Positions 44,667 to 58,745 of a stretch of DNA of 64,000 nt are shown here, one piece after another. The DNA is taken from positions 628,624 through 692,623 of the forward strand of contig RHPI01002503.1 in the NCBI GenBank assembly GCA_009103225.1, given 5' to 3'. The position numbers and the translations under genes were made by a program. The notes below the pieces were generated by a model. It saw only the letters and a program-made list of their open reading frames with translations, was not told the origin of the DNA and searched no databases. This DNA is from Chlorokybus atmophyticus (taxonomy: Eukaryota; Streptophyta; Chlorokybophyceae; Chlorokybales; Chlorokybaceae). Each line of letters opens with the position of its first letter. Position 1 is the first letter of the stretch.

Positions 44667-47600
44667 ATACACTCACACACGCAAGTGTAAGCACGTTTTT
44701 CCAAGTGTACACACTCATATACAAGTGCTATAGAAGGACAAGCTTCACTCCTTGAATCTGAAGAGTTTTCATCCCCTTAAACGGCCTCTCACCTGAACAC
44801 CCCACGTGAAGTCCCACGCGAGCAAGCACGCCAAGGCAAGGTAGACCCAAGTCTCCAATCTCATGCCTTGCCTACTGAGCATGCTTATTTAGATACCCTT
44901 AGTGCCTTATTTTAGCCACTAAGGGTGGTGGGTGTCTCCACCAATGGTGCCTCGTTCGGACTCAAGTGTAATCTAAGGCGGCCAACCTTCTTGTGACAAG
45001 CACTCCTGCACTTGCCCTTACTAGGCTCGCACCGATCATCTTACCCCTACGTATGAGCAACCAATGAGATGGTACCATAATCTCATGGTATTGACCATAT
45101 GGTCTTGTGGCCACAGAGTGTAGATACCAGTCTTTGTGATATCGGTACTGCAGTCTACAATATCAGCATATTTTGTACAATATCCGCATCTGCCTCCTCT
45201 AGCACTTTTTAGACAAGTACACGTGTATTATCCACATTGTCTTCTACAATTTGGATATTCAATACACCGATATCCGCATTCTTGTGCGTTTTATCAATGC
45301 GTGACTCTTCGAATATTCTTCAGACACAAGTCTCTATGATATCAATATTAAATGCTGTAATATCAACATTTGTATGTTAGGTGGTTATATTCATGTGCTG
45401 GATATAAACATATTTATCTTCTTAGATGTTTTTGTCTACATCATAGACACATCCATATATTAGACATTTGTGGCTAACTAGCCCACATTAATGTTTGTAC
45501 CATGGACACCTACATATAACACAGATGTCAACATCTACAATGTAGACATTTGTGGCTAACTGTTCCACACTGATGTGTGTCTTGTAGCAGCAAGCACACA
45601 TGCTTGTTGATTGTCTACCTCAGGTATGTATAAGCACTTGGAGCGTAACTACTAGCCGCGTTACAACAACCACGTGCATGCAACTAAGGCAGCATTACCG
45701 TAAGACTGCCACCTCAGCTATAAAGAGGCAGAACTTGAACCGGATCCACACCAAGACCAACCGCAATTATCATCGACGACTCGAAAGATTCAGAAGCTTC
45801 CTGCGCGAATCAGCAAACCAAATGTGAAAAAATGAACAGTTTCAGCAATTATAGTTGTTATAACCGCACAGCTAATACAAGTACCTACCTAGCATTCTCA
45901 ACTAGACAGTTGGTAATTCAAGTCATTTGTGGGGGACGCCGTCCTACCTTTTGAGAGCCATACCTTTCCTTGATGCGTATGCTTCTTGCTTAAACCTCTT
46001 TGCAATAATTGTTTTTAATTTGGAAAATGCGAGTGCTATGAGAGTGTGTTGGTGTTGTGAGCACAGTGCATGTGCCCGAGAGGCTCGCTATCATATTGTA
46101 AACACTGCAACCGCCCCAATACAACCATACTATCGGCTGACCCTGTTCTCTCCACACTAGTAATATATACCGTACTGTGCATTGCATGCGTATAGTATAA
46201 TAAAGTGCATGCAAAGAACGTGGAGAGTGACTTAACACCAACTCTGAGTGATCCGTTCTGTGTTCATTCACGAGATCACCATATTGTGAATGCATGCCAT
46301 ACATTATTGTTTTCCAATGCCGAGTTTGACACCTACCAGGACAACCATTGAGTGTCACATCTCATACATCTCACCTCACCCTAGTGCATTGGCTTTTAAG
46401 GGAGCTCGCTGTCCTGGTCAACATTCATTTTTTAAACTTGAAACACGACCAGGTCATCAACACACAGTGAGTTACATCTTTAGTGAGAAGGGAACTCAAG
46501 TTTCACAGATGCACACGTACGGTTATATAAATGAAAGCTGTTATATGGCTCACGCAATGTGCCAGAGCGCCAGCGCTCACTGTGCTTACTTCACCCCTGC
46601 ATGGCCATGTGTACTTCCCGGCCGTCGCCATTACAAACAGGCCACCCCACATGCACAAGACTAAAGGTGTGAATGGTAAGGCATTGTCCAACTATTGTCA
46701 TCTTTATGTTTAAGCGACTCGAGACTCAGATCCCACCATGAAAATGGTTATCGAGCACCAGCTTACAAGACAGCTATATGCACGACATTTGGTATGTTAT
46801 ATCGCAAAAATTGCCCTTGTTGTAATCGATTATAGATCGGCTGCTGTTGTATGTGAAGTTTCATGTGTGTGCATCAGTGAGTTACAGATAGACGGATTGA
46901 TCACCATAGCAGAGAGTGGCCTGCCCTTGAGCTTTGTGTTTGACTATAGAGACGGCGCTACGGGGCGCCCCTTTGCAATAGCGCAAAATGTGAGCCACTT
47001 GTAGACGGCTTGGTTTTCACAGCAGCAAGAAGCCCGCCTGCCCGCTATGGCTAGCTATAACGGCTACATGGCTATTGTGTTTGCTATTGCTATGTTCATC
47101 GCCCCATTTGTTATTCAGATTCGCCAATTAAATCAGCTTATATCAAGTACACAAAAGCCGCACATAAAGTTTCAAACACGGCGATGTTGGCATCATCAAT
47201 TGCAACGGGTATCAACTTGCAACCGATAGCATGCTGCGTATTGATTGATGAAGCATGCACAACATGCGCAACCTACCATACTCCATACTATGGACTCCAT
47301 TTTAGGTGCGCCTCTTCGTACCACGCCTACCGGTATATCCAAGTCGTACTCCATTCTTCAAGCGCGGCAACCAATGGACTCCTTGTTGGGGCGTGTCAAT
47401 TGCGTGGTCGTTACGACGGTCTTGAGCGGGAAATTGCATCGGCCAGACAGAGGGCGAGAGGCAGCACGTCGCCGTACGCGGCCGCGGAGTTGGTGAGGCA
47501 GGATCATGGGATTTAGGGTTTTGCGTTGCGAGTTGTGATTGTACTACGCCCAGGATGAAGTGAACGCCGCTGAGGGCGGCGGCGGCGGGGGCGGCGCGGG

Positions 47601-47860
47601 CGGCGGGCGGCGCGGCAGCTCCGCCTGCGCAGGCAGGCCCGGGGGTGACAGGCGCCAACGGACAGGCGCTACAGGGCGCCGCGCCGCCGCCCTCCCTTGT
47701 TGGCGTTGAGTGGGTTTTGCCTACAGTTACCCCTCTCCTTTTCCACTCTTTCAGTTAGGTCTAGGGTTTTTGTTGGGTGTGCCCAGGTTCACGGGGCGGT
47801 ACACGCCGCCGCCGCCGGAGGCGGCGGCAGCGACAATATCACGCGGGGTCTGGATAGGAC
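44667..47860. other. Long stretch without a supported gene
   Basis: 45,100-45,600 is AT-rich and carries gatatc/aatatc-type short repeats and an 82-base direct repeat. Open frames at 45,600-45,827, 46,290-46,664 and 46,738-47,004 match no family I know and lack supporting splice context. 47,560-47,690 is a GC-rich block (ggcggcggcggcggg...) ahead of the BAT2-like gene, probably its promoter and leader. Confidence 0.45.
45461..45575. repeat. 82-base direct repeat pair
   Basis: tagacatttgtggctaact occurs at 45,461 and again at 45,543, each followed by similar ccaca(t/c)(t/-)aatgt-type sequence. Confidence 0.6.
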
Positions 47861-50800
47861 ATGGATCGTCGCAACAGGTTTACCAGCGTCAACTTGAACG
47901 CATCGTATAGGCCCGCCGGCTCTCCTGCTACTTCCGGCACACGCACTAGGGTTGGCAGTGGAGGCTTGCAGGTGCTGGGACGGACCAGTCGACCAGCTGC
48001 AACAGGTAGCGGTCGGCCTCTGTCCGCCGGAGGCCGCGATGCCCCGGCTAACACTAGCACAAAGCTGGTCGTGCCAAAGCCAGTGAACTTGCCTTCCCGC
48101 AAGAGTGAACATGCAGGTATCAAGTGTGCGACATCCTAGCCAACCGTCGCCTGTTCTCGTTTTATGACGCATAGCAACCTTGTCCGTGTGGATGTGATGC
48201 CCAATGCGTAGCTGCATCGTGGTGGGGATTTAGTTTTAATAATGGGTTACGCAGTCTCATTGCTCTTGTGTCATGGCAATCAAAGGCGTATTCACCATCG
48301 TATCAGCCACCATGCATGCCTGCGTCTGCAGTGGTTGTCCAGTTGGTGGTCACTTCGCAACCCACAGCAATAGTAGTTGACGCAGACAAGTTGGGGTGAG
48401 ACGCGTGCGGCTTATCTTGCCAAGTTGTGTTCAGTTCTGATTGCATGTCAGGTTAAGAAGCATGGAGCTGGGGCTGAACTGGTTACAGCAGTTGCAAATG
48501 TCGTGCTACTGAGCATTTGCAATCCTGTGCTTGTACATGGCAGGTTTGCTGGCATGGTGCATATTTGCATGGGTTTGCTTTCGTGAATTTGCAGCAATGT
48601 AGCCTTTTTATAGCACTGCCGTGTTGTTGCGTGGACGTTGTCAGGCTTGTTAGCCGCTAGTGGTTGTGCCAAGCCTGTTGGTTTATCATTGGCTCTATGT
48701 ATTCTTGCAGTGCGCATGCACCATTGGCAGGGCATGATGGCTGTCTCTCATGGCATGGGTCTTGCATTATATTGCAAGCTGTTACGTCTGCGTACAGGTT
48801 GAATTGGGACCATTACCTGTCACATCTACGTGTTCACACACTGCAAGTGACGCTCAATTTGTTCATGCCAGGAAACGATCCCACAGTGGCTATCGTCCCG
48901 ACCGCCAGTGGCCATGCTGGTTGGAACAAAGCTGAACAGGAGGAGAAAGCTACTCACAATCAAGCTGCTTTGTCGTCAGGTTCGACTTGGGCTCGGCCTG
49001 TCAGCACCCCACCGGCTTACTCCCGCAGCCAGCGCCCTCTTTCAGCAGAAGAGTTTCCATCTTTGGGAGCACCAAGCGAGTATGCAGCTGCTCGTCAGGT
49101 TGGGCGTTCAATGATTCCAACTTGTTCCTTGAATCTTTGAAATCTCTTGTGCGGTTATGAACATGCACACGGAGTGGTTATGTGCAGTTGGCTTTGTGTG
49201 TCTGCTCATACTATTGATGGGTACATATGCAGGAACATGTGAGACCTCCTTTGCCATTAGATGTACCTCCCAAAAAGCCAGCACTTACAGCTGCTGAGCT
49301 CCGCTTGTCTACTGCAGCCCCGCTTATCCCTGCACGTCAGTGGGTTGATGATGAGCGAGATACATCGGCAGATTTCCGTGTGCGGGAGTTTGACCGAGAC
49401 AGGTATCTAGGACGATCAGAGTCGGACAGGTTGGTGGATCGAGGTTATGAGCGGTATAGCTCATCAGATCGTCGTGCTTTTGACGACCGTGGGTACCATG
49501 ACAACCGCGGCCCCTCCCGTGGTCCTGAGCGGGATCGGGAAGGCTCGTATGAGGACCGCATGCAACGAGGATTCTTTGGAAGTAGAGATTTTGGTGGACC
49601 GGTGCTTCGCGCAGCTGCATATCGCGAGCAGTCTGACAGCATGCTCCTTCGCTCACACTCTCTGGGTCATGAAAGGGTTGATGGTCTTCTGTTGTCAAAG
49701 ACAGCATCAGATTCCCTTTTGCGCAACATTACTGGCGACCGGTTGCCCTCAACTGAAGTTAACCGGAAAGAAGATGCTGTGAAAGAGCGGGATCCAGTGC
49801 GGGAGGCTTATGATGCAGAGCTTGAGCGCTTGACGCTTCTCATGGAGCAGGAGCGTGAGCGAAAAGCTGAGGAAAAGCGACAAGTTGAGCAGGCTCGGAT
49901 GCAGGTGGGCTTCATTGGTGCTTGCTGCTTACATCGCTGTTTGATTTTTGAGACATATGTACCAATGTCATTCGCTACTCGCAGGCACGTGCCAACCGAG
50001 AGGCGCTTATGAAAATGCAAGCAGAGGCGGCTGCCAAAGCTGCTCAGGACTCGCTGGCCCCGCGGGTGTTGGGCATGGATGATTTGCGGCGAGTTCCTCC
50101 TCGAGCAGCTGATCTCGTTGCACGTGGCTTGCCCATGCAATTTCCACAGCTCTCCACTGCTGAAGCACTTGTAATAGGCACGCAGCCAGCAGCAGCACCA
50201 TTGTCAAAGTCCGATGCTGAGGCAGAGCTACGCATTAGTGAAGAGAAAAAGCAACGTGAGGCTGAGAAAAGGGCACAAGAGGAAGCGGATCAAGCCAGGA
50301 TTGCAGCTGCACAGGTGCACATCTTGGCATTTTGGCATACATCACAGTCAGGATGTTTTGCAAATCAACATGTTTGCAAGCAGGCCAAGTTGCGCGCCCT
50401 GGAGGAACGCATTGCGCAGCGTGCGGCAGAACAAAGGCGCAGAGAAGAGGTTTTGGGTACTGGACATATGAATCAAGTCGAAGTTCATGAGCATCAGGAT
50501 CATGACTTAGGCACCTCCACAGTGGTGGACACACTGCCCAACGCAGGCACTGCACTCGCCGACCAGGTATGCCGCGCTGTGCATTATTGTGCACCTATGT
50601 GTCAATACTGATTCCATTGGAGCTGCAGGCTGCAGTTACCCGCTCCTCCTCCCCAAAAGCAAGCACCTCCCATTATTGTGATATGGATACCCTGTCAACA
50701 ACTTCTCGTGAAGATAAGGACAGCCAATCCTCGTCTCCCACACATGTACAAGCACGCCGCACTGAAGGAAGCACTGCACGGCATGAGCGCTCCAGGTTTG

Positions 50801-53800
50801 CCAGCAGACCAGATAGCCGCAGCAATGCTCCATCCTGGCGTAGTCAGCATGTGGATGTGCTTGAGAGTTCTAGTCAGGCCACCGCGACAAAGGCGCTAAC
50901 ACAAGAGCCTCTGCGCTCAGCAGCTCACCTGCATGCCACTGCACCATCAGCTCCAGCACATGTGGAGCACACAGTTGCTTCGCATGTGCCAGGCCTGCTA
51001 GCAGACATGGATGACGTGGACAAGCATGAGCCGGTATCGCCCCAAGAGTTGCTATCACTGCAAGGTGAATTACAAGCAGAAGCGTTAGCTGAAGCTGACG
51101 GCCACGCAGAAGCCCTGCGTCCACAGTCTGCTCAAAACTCCGTTGCCTCAGCTGTACTCAGTGCGCTTGGACAGTCTTCCATGACAAAGGCTTGGCAGAC
51201 AGTGACTCAGACATCCTCATCATCATCCTCGCTTGAGTTCTCTGGAGAGCACAATCAGGCAGCCAGCCCCATGTCAGATGACCATGCTGCACTAGTGAGC
51301 AGTTCAGGAGCGGCAACCACATCTTCATTATCTAGCATCACTCAGGGTGGACAGGCATTTGCTGGCTCGCAGGCTCGTCTGCATGCTGCTGATGGGCCCA
51401 CTCATGAGCCATTTGCCATGCTGCCAGATGCCCAGCAGCTATTTGGTTCTCCAGGGCAACTATTTGGCCAGCACCAACCATTCCCAGCTCATTTGTTTGG
51501 CCCTCAGCTCGGTGGCCAGATGCAAAGTCCGTCTGCACAAACGGCGCAGCTTTCTGGGCACCAGACTGCAGCTTCACAGCACATTCCCATGTTCAATTTT
51601 CAAGCACCCCTACAACCATCTTTGCAGCATGTGTTCTCTGCTGAGAATGATGAAAGCGAGTGGTCATTACCAACATCTCCAGCACCACAGCAGACTGCAG
51701 GTGCCATTGGTGATGTCGATGCAAGCACGCAAGCAGTTGCGATTGGAAGCAAACCAGCAGCAAGCAAGGACGGACATGGTCGTGAATCAAAGCGCTCAAG
51801 GGGTGAACGCCGTGGCTCTCGCGATGCACATGGTCAAGGGCCAGCTGGGGATCATTGTGCAGACCGCACTCTGGATGCAGTTGAGCGGAGTTCAAACCGA
51901 GGAAGGCGCAAAGACACTAGAGATGGAACTGCACGCAGTGAACGCGCTCAACCAGGGCCTCCGGCACAGCTGCAGATACAGTTAGATGTATTAGCTGGGC
52001 AACCCTCAGCCAGCACGGAACCATCACCACTGCACTCGGCTCGCTCCGACCATAAAGCACGCAGCGCTGCTCAACGCGGCCGTGGCCGCGTTTCTAGCGT
52101 GACAGCTGACGGGCTTGACGAGGTGTCTCCTGGTCCCCGAAGGGGTGATAGACGAGATCGCCGGCGCCAAGAATACCGGCCACGAGAACCGCTGCCGGAG
52201 TGGGCCGTTGCAACCGTATCGTCCGCGGGCACAGAGGTTGCATCTGGACAGGGACATGATGGTAATGACCCTTCAACAAGTGCTTCTGGACAATCAACGC
52301 AAGGTGCACAGCCTGGCGAGGTGAAGAGCTCGCTGGGCAATGCTGCAGCTGCGCAGTGGACGAGTAATAATGTTGATGTACAGAAGAGTTCAGTGTCCAG
52401 CAAACCAGCACCCCAGGATAACGAAGCTGTACGACAGGGCAGTGTACCCGTTGACACGGTATGAGCACGTGAGTGCAGCATGTCGAACTTGTATGACCTT
52501 CAGGTGTGGTGATGTCGTATTGCTTTGCAGGTGCGGGAGGTTGACAAAGCTGGTCCAAACGACCGCCGAGGGAGGCAAAAGGCCGACAGGCCTGCGACTT
52601 CTGTCCCGGTGTCTAGGTCAGGCGTTGGCGCGATCAAACCCAGGTCCTTTTAGACTCGCCATCAGCTGTTTGCCATCACCAGTTTTGTAGAGTGAGCAAG
52701 CTACTGACATGTGGTATTGAATGCACAGCTTTGGCAGCAAGGCGTTGCGCGATGCCCAAGAGAAAGAACATCTTCCTGAGGGGCTCTTTACGCCTCCCGC
52801 TGAAGCCTCAGAAGGAGAAAGCGCTGTGAGCTTGCCTGCTTGGGGTGGCACACGCCCGCATGTACAGGTTAGTATGGTCATACGGCTCATGTTCACCTTG
52901 CCTAAGTCGTAGCGTGACGGGAGTTGGTAGCAGGTCGTTAGCCTTACTCAAATACAACTGGAGGAAGCCATGAAAGGCAAGGATGCGAGCTTGAGGCGGG
53001 GTTCAGTAATGACATTAGGTGGTGTGAACACAGACAAGCCTTCAGGCACGCCTGGTACGCAGTGCTTTGCATGTGTTTGAGTGGCAGCAGGTGTGTGAGA
53101 CGCCTAGCAGCACTCATCTCATGTTTACTGCAGTGGGCTCACACCTTGGCCCTATTCGCGCTCCATTGCAAGGTTTGTCGCGCTCTACAGAGCTGAGTAC
53201 TGAGCCTCAGGTCATGAAACAGCAAGGCATGTTTGGGCTCAAACGGCCAACACTGGAGCTGTATCGCCCTGCCTCTAGTGGCGCTGGCGGTATGCCAGGT
53301 CTATCCTCGCCACATGATGATGTCATTGCTTCACTGCCATCAGATGCAGATGCATTCGGTGCTGTGGCAAGTCTAACATCGACTAACAATGCTGGTATGC
53401 TGCGCGGGCATGCTGCATACCGCACCGCACTGCAGTGCACACAGTTTGTACACATCAGTCTAACTCAAGACTGCGTGCCGCATAGGTGGCCTCTCCAGCG
53501 TCACCCAGGCAGTTGAGGATAACATCACTGCCAAGCTGCCTGAGGACCTGTCATTTGGCAGTTCTCCACAGCTGGCGACAGCCAGAGGTTCTGCCCATGA
53601 CAATCATGGGAGCTTACCTGAACAAGTGTTTGCAACATCTTCTATGCACATGGCTGGTGCAATGTTCTCACAGCCCTTCCCACCGCGACCATTTCCAAGC
53701 CCAGGGTGGCCGCAAGCGCCCCCACCTGGTAGCGCCTTCTATGGTGGACTTCCATCCCAGGTGCAACGCACTTTGTGCTTGAGTGCCGCACTGCCAACAG

Positions 53801-54752
53801 CCTCTTGTGAGTCTAGCACCAAGCCTTCGAACTTGTGTTGCAGGGGTTGCAAGGGCTGCAAGGGTCTATGCTGGTATTCAATCATGCGTTTGGACCAGTC
53901 AATCACCAGTACACCAACTTCATGACTCCACCTTACATGCCAACTGGCAAGCAGCCTGATTGGAAGCATGTACCTGCTGCCCATGGCCCAATGTCTGGTG
54001 TTGGGCAAGGTAGTGCCGGCCCCATGTTGCAGCCTCAGGGCACTTCACTTCTGAATGCAAGCAGCATACAAGATAGAGCCATGTCACCACCTTTCCAGGT
54101 ACGCTGCAGCCATCAATCGCTTAGTGCTGTGTCTGTGGGCTTATCAGGTCGTGCTGCTGTGTTGTTTTGCTAATGCTGAGTCCTGGCCTTACATTCCATA
54201 CAGGCAAGGGGTGGCATGCAACCTCAACATTGGACTCCATCTCCAGGCCCACCTGCAGCAGCTGCACCACCAAGCCCTGACCAGTTCATTAGCATGCCCA
54301 GTGCAGCAACCCTCTCCAATTTGGGCAATGCTGCATTGGCTCCCAACCTACCAGACAACCTGGGAGTCGGAGATGGCCCAAGCGACAGCCCTGTGTATAC
54401 TCAGCAGCCTCAATCCAGCAGGCCAGGTGGCCGCACCATGCGGGGTCGAGGCGCGCGTGTCATGCGCGGTCAACAGCGTCCAATCAGTGGGCCTATGAAC
54501 GGGCAGGCTACCATGGACCGAACCGGTGGCCAGCTAGCCACGCAGTCCTCTCAAGACAAACCAGCAGGAGACTCTTCTAACAGCAGGGGTGGTCACCAAG
54601 GTGGCAGCAACCAAACATACAGACGGGTTTCCCGTGGCAGCAGTCCTGCCAGCAGCAGAGACAGCAACAATGGAAGTGGCGAGAAAGCGGCTATGCGAAT
54701 CAAGCAGGTGTATGTTGCCAAGGGAGCTGCGAGCGTCCCAGTGGCCAACTAG
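47861..54752 (+). CDS. BAT2_N/PRRC2/MOS1-like large protein
   Basis: Thirteen exons close in frame to 1736 residues: 47861-48116, 48872-49098, 49233-49904, 49985-50314, 50384-50566, 50629-52458, 52531-52643, 52729-52867, 52934-53054, 53134-53394, 53486-53760, 53844-54098, 54204-54752. The N-terminus has the BAT2 signature: FTSVNLNASYR, GLQVLGR, KLVVPKPVNLPSRKSEHAG joined across the first intron to NDPTVAIVP and GHAGW, then PLSAEEFPSLG. Next is an Asp/Arg-rich segment (VREFDRDRYLGRSESDR), a long charged coiled coil (exons 3-5), a Ser/Ala/Gln-rich region, a conserved-looking patch GLSSVTQAVEDNITAKLPED, and a Pro/Gly/Arg tail with RGRGARVMRGQ. In plants MOS1 affects expression of immune-receptor genes; in animals PRRC2 proteins associate with translation and stress granules. 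The role in algae is unknown. The ATG at 47,861 starts directly at the conserved N-terminus. Confidence 0.85.
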
Positions 54753-55371
54753 CATAAACTTGCATGTCAAGTGTGATTGACAGTTTTGTTGTTGGCACAT
54801 GTGCGCAGCTGGTCATCCCTGAGGCCTGCTGAGAGGTGTATGGACCTTTGCAGCAAGGGGGGTGACCGTGCCAACTGTGCATGGACCCTTTCATTGAGAT
54901 AGATTCCCCAATGCACTACATTGTGCACCCATCTCAGTCTACAGCTCGTGATTGCAAGTTGCTGCAGAGTGGGTTCAATCATTGTGAAGTTATGGCCCTG
55001 CGCACCAGAACCAGGGTTGTAGGTTACGAGATACCTGGTTTGCCAGCAGTGCGGATGGTTGGGATTCCCAGATATGAACTGGTGTTGTTAGATATTTCGG
55101 TGAGTGTTGTGGGTAGGGCATGCAGCAGGACTGGCGTTTCCTGCGCAGGAACAAGGGCATACATGAACGGTGTTGACTGCATGTGGACATGATGCTGGGT
55201 CCATTGCATGTCTTGTGCATGTGCATACGTGCTACGTATTTTCTGTACAGTATGGATGGATGCTGCAACTGAAGACTGAAGTTAACCACAATTGTATGTG
55301 CATGGTCGCGCACCGATGTTTTGGCTAGAACGAAAATTGTCTCTTGATAGGGGCGGGGGGGGAGGGGGGGG
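54753..55371. other. 3' flank of BAT2-like gene
   Basis: Presumed 3' UTR and spacer. It ends in a G-rich tract (ggggcggggggggaggggggggg, about 55,350-55,371) directly before the duplicated exon. No gene seen. Confidence 0.45.
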
Positions 55372-55660
55372 AAGCCAGCACTTACAGCTGCTGAGCTCCG
55401 CTTGTCTACTGCAGCCCCGCTTATCCCTGCACGTCAGTGGGTTGATGATGAGCGAGATACATCGGCAGATTTCCGTGTGCGGGAGTTTGACCGAGACAGG
55501 TATCTAGGACGATCAGAGTCGGACAGGTTGGTGGATCGAGGTTATGAGCGGTATAGCTCATCAGATCGTCGTGCTTTTGACGACCGTGGGTACCATGACA
55601 ACCGCGGCCCCTCCCGTGGTCCTGAGCGGGATCGGGAAGGCTCGTATGAGGACCGCATGN
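55372..55660 (+). repeat. Exact copy of BAT2-like exon 3, ends at an N
   Basis: 55,372-55,659 equals 49,275-49,562 base for base as far as I can compare (288 bases). The copy begins right after a G homopolymer and stops at a single N (55,660). It has no splice sites or neighbours from the original, so it is not a functional exon. Assembly join is likelier than a recent duplication. Confidence 0.9.
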
Positions 55661-58600
55661 TAACATTGGGTCGATATAGTGTCAGAATGCACCATGCATG
55701 CGCAATGTTAAGTATCAACACTTTGATGTACGTAGTGACCACAGCATATAGGAGAGAGAGATATAGGTCTGTAATGTACGCCGCTAGTTTATTATGCAAC
55801 ACTGTTGTAGTTGGGCCTCATGTAGACTCATTCACACAGAGTAGCGCAGCTGCATACTCTAGGAGCGCACCACACCATGCCAGCGATATTGCAATTTTAG
55901 CCAATCACGGTGTTGTCATCTTACAATGCATCCGCTTCGTGAGATTGTCAACGGATCGTGCTGTTTGTTTGCAATCATTATTATCATTGACAGAGTTGTG
56001 TGCGAAGGGATAACTTTACGCTCCATTTGCAAGGTGTCATAACGCTGAGCATGGCAGTTGCCATTAATTATTGGCGATTATCGCCGTCATCTCTTACAAT
56101 AGTGACAAGCATCGCAAACATAGGGTGTGGCAGCGCATGACATGAGCTTCATGTCGAGTAATAAGTATGTTGTTTAGCTAAGTTTGGCATACACATTCGT
56201 TTACGAAAGTTGTTGCATGGCAAGTTGCACCTGCGCTGAGATTACCTAACTGCACTGTGACTTTCACATGGAACCATCTCCGTGTCGGCATCTAGCCCAT
56301 CTCCCTCAGGTGACAATGCGAGTCTTAGAGCGGAGGATTTTACCCCGGAGCTGCAGTAAAACAAGATGAGACATGACGCGGCAGAACGGCGCGGTGGCGA
56401 GCTTGTCCGCATCGCAACCATTCATGATTTCAAAGTGTTTACCTTGCAAACCGCGCATGAAAAACATTCCCTTCACGTGCCGGTACATTGCATTCTTGTA
56501 CGCTGTGGCCTGCATCGCTGCGTACTCGGTTAGTATATCCGTCAATGTCAGCTCCATTTGCATCACTGACATTTGCAAACCTTTGGCGTGGATTCAGCAA
56601 TGTCACGCCAAACGTCTGCAAATGCAGCTGATGCAAAAGCAGCATCACTTGAAGGACTCGCATCTGATCGCGTGACACTGCATGCTCAGCGTTGGTAAGC
56701 ACATCATGGTATTAAGCTCGTTTCCCTCTGCACATCGACAATCAATGCAAAACTCGAAGAACGCTTCATGTAAGTGCTCCCCACCCCAATGTGCATCATA
56801 GACATGCGATATATATAACACGTTATAGGCGCGAGGTGACGCGCACAGTCTCATTAGGCTTCAGCCCACGAAATGAATGCCGGCTTTAGTGAGTATGGAT
56901 ATCCAAGGCACTAGTGTGTCTTACCCTCATTACTTGACAATTCTTACCCATTCTAGACTATTTTTAGTAAGTTGCAGGGTGCGCGACACATTTATTATAA
57001 CCTCATCAAGCGCTGAAACAATATAACCATACATATATGGCCTTATTTCGTCTTGAAGCATTTTTTACTCTTCACGGTATATGGAATCACCATAATGCCA
57101 TACGCCTGACCATTGGTCCTCTTTAGTAGTCCATTACGAGAGAAGAACACTACCATAGCAGACTGTTTGCATAATTTGTGCATAGTTGCCAGTCAGACAA
57201 AGTATGTGGGTGAAGGAGAGCGGGAGAGTGGGAGGGGGAGGGGGAGTCCGTGAGCTGCTCATGCTGCTGGCTGAGGCAACCGGGTGGAAGACCGACCAAC
57301 TAGCTGCACGTGCGTGCAGGTAAAGACTGTGAATTGCCATGCATGCACTGCCTGATGTCTACTGCAGTAGTGGTAATTAGTGTCGTGCTGAGTGAGTAGA
57401 TAGACTAACATGTAGCCCGATGGTGTTATATGTAGATACATGCGGTGCTAATTCAATATGTGACATGTGTACATCAAATGCAGGACATGCATGCGCATGC
57501 ACAACGTTTAGTCCAGTCAGCACGCAGCAACACATGCAAGGTGTCGTACAAACGACATTTAGTTGACCACCGGGCTACTACTAGCACTTTAATCCTCTGC
57601 CTCTACCCCGTTGGACATGCAGCAGTCAATATGCAGTTGGTAATCACCTGCCCACATGGGCGTTGTGTGTGCTTTGCATGCGGTGTGCTTTGCATGCGCG
57701 TGATGCAGCTTACATCTTACATCTTTTGTAAACAAGCACCTTGGAGTACATACAATGTGGCGTATGTATGCTCATCCAAAGAACATGCCAGTGTAGGCAA
57801 CATACAGCATGCAGGCAGTCATTGTTCTTTAATGGTTTACCACTGGGCTGACTTAATCTAGCTTCCCGACCAATGCTACCAACACCACCACTCTGTTAGA
57901 CATGCATAGCACTTGCCAATCACCTGCACAACCAGCAGCTTGGCAGTGAGTCATGTTCAACAGCGCCAGGCAGTCGGCAGCAATAGCAGACGGACTCCCC
58001 CTCCCTCCTCTCGCCAGCATCACCCTCGCCCCTCCTCTGCGCTTGCCGCAGTGTTCGGCAGCCCACTGTAACCTCAACCATAGCATGCGCTGCCGACGTC
58101 AGCAGTGCACGCTTGCAGCGGTGGCACACGGCATGACGGTTTGGTGCAGTTGGTTGGGTTGGGTGGTGGGGTTGGTGCTTTATGCTATATACCCAGATAC
58201 AAGTGGTTGAAAGACTCTACCCGGTAAAGAGACTGACGACTGCAAAACCTTGGCTGGGAGATTCAGCATGCAGTACGCAATCACAACCCATGCACCGCTT
58301 GTCAGAGTGTTGGGCCACCATCCTGCCCATTGTTGCAAGCGTCTAGCAGCTAAGACTACCTGACCTGATCACTGACAATTTGTCTAGCGACAACCCTGGT
58401 TAAGCCTAGACAACGCTCGCAAATTGCTCAATCATACTAATTGTATCCTAGACTACGCAGGGTGTACCTGCCAAAGAGTGCCCTACATGGAGAGATTGTT
58501 TGGGCACATGCATAATGGCCGGTTTGCACATTTCACGCGTTTGCTTGCATGGGTTGTCACCTGCCTGTACCTGGCAGCCGCAACGGACTCTTTGGTTTCC

Positions 58601-58745
58601 TCATGTAACGAAAACACGTTGTCCATGATGTCCCCGTGCGAGCCACCGCTCAAGCCAGAGGAGTGCACACATGCTGCAAAGACAATTCATAGAACTTCCA
58701 AGCCCTGCTGTTTACATTGTATCAGGTCACTCCCTGCACGCTTCG
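55661..58745. other. No supported gene
   Basis: AT-richer sequence with many short frames on both strands and no family match. A gggag repeat lies at about 57,215-57,245. The last part (58,400-58,745) is probably 3' UTR of the pseudouridine synthase gene. Confidence 0.4.

Noticed and set aside
46738-47004. 88-codon plus-strand frame
   Set aside because: No family match and no flanking splice signals that extend it.
55402-55659. Second BAT2-like gene
   Set aside because: Exact partial exon copy without splice sites, ending at an N; treated as a misjoin.
56306-56578. 90-codon minus-strand frame
   Set aside because: Isolated, with overlapping frames on the other strand and no recognisable motif.
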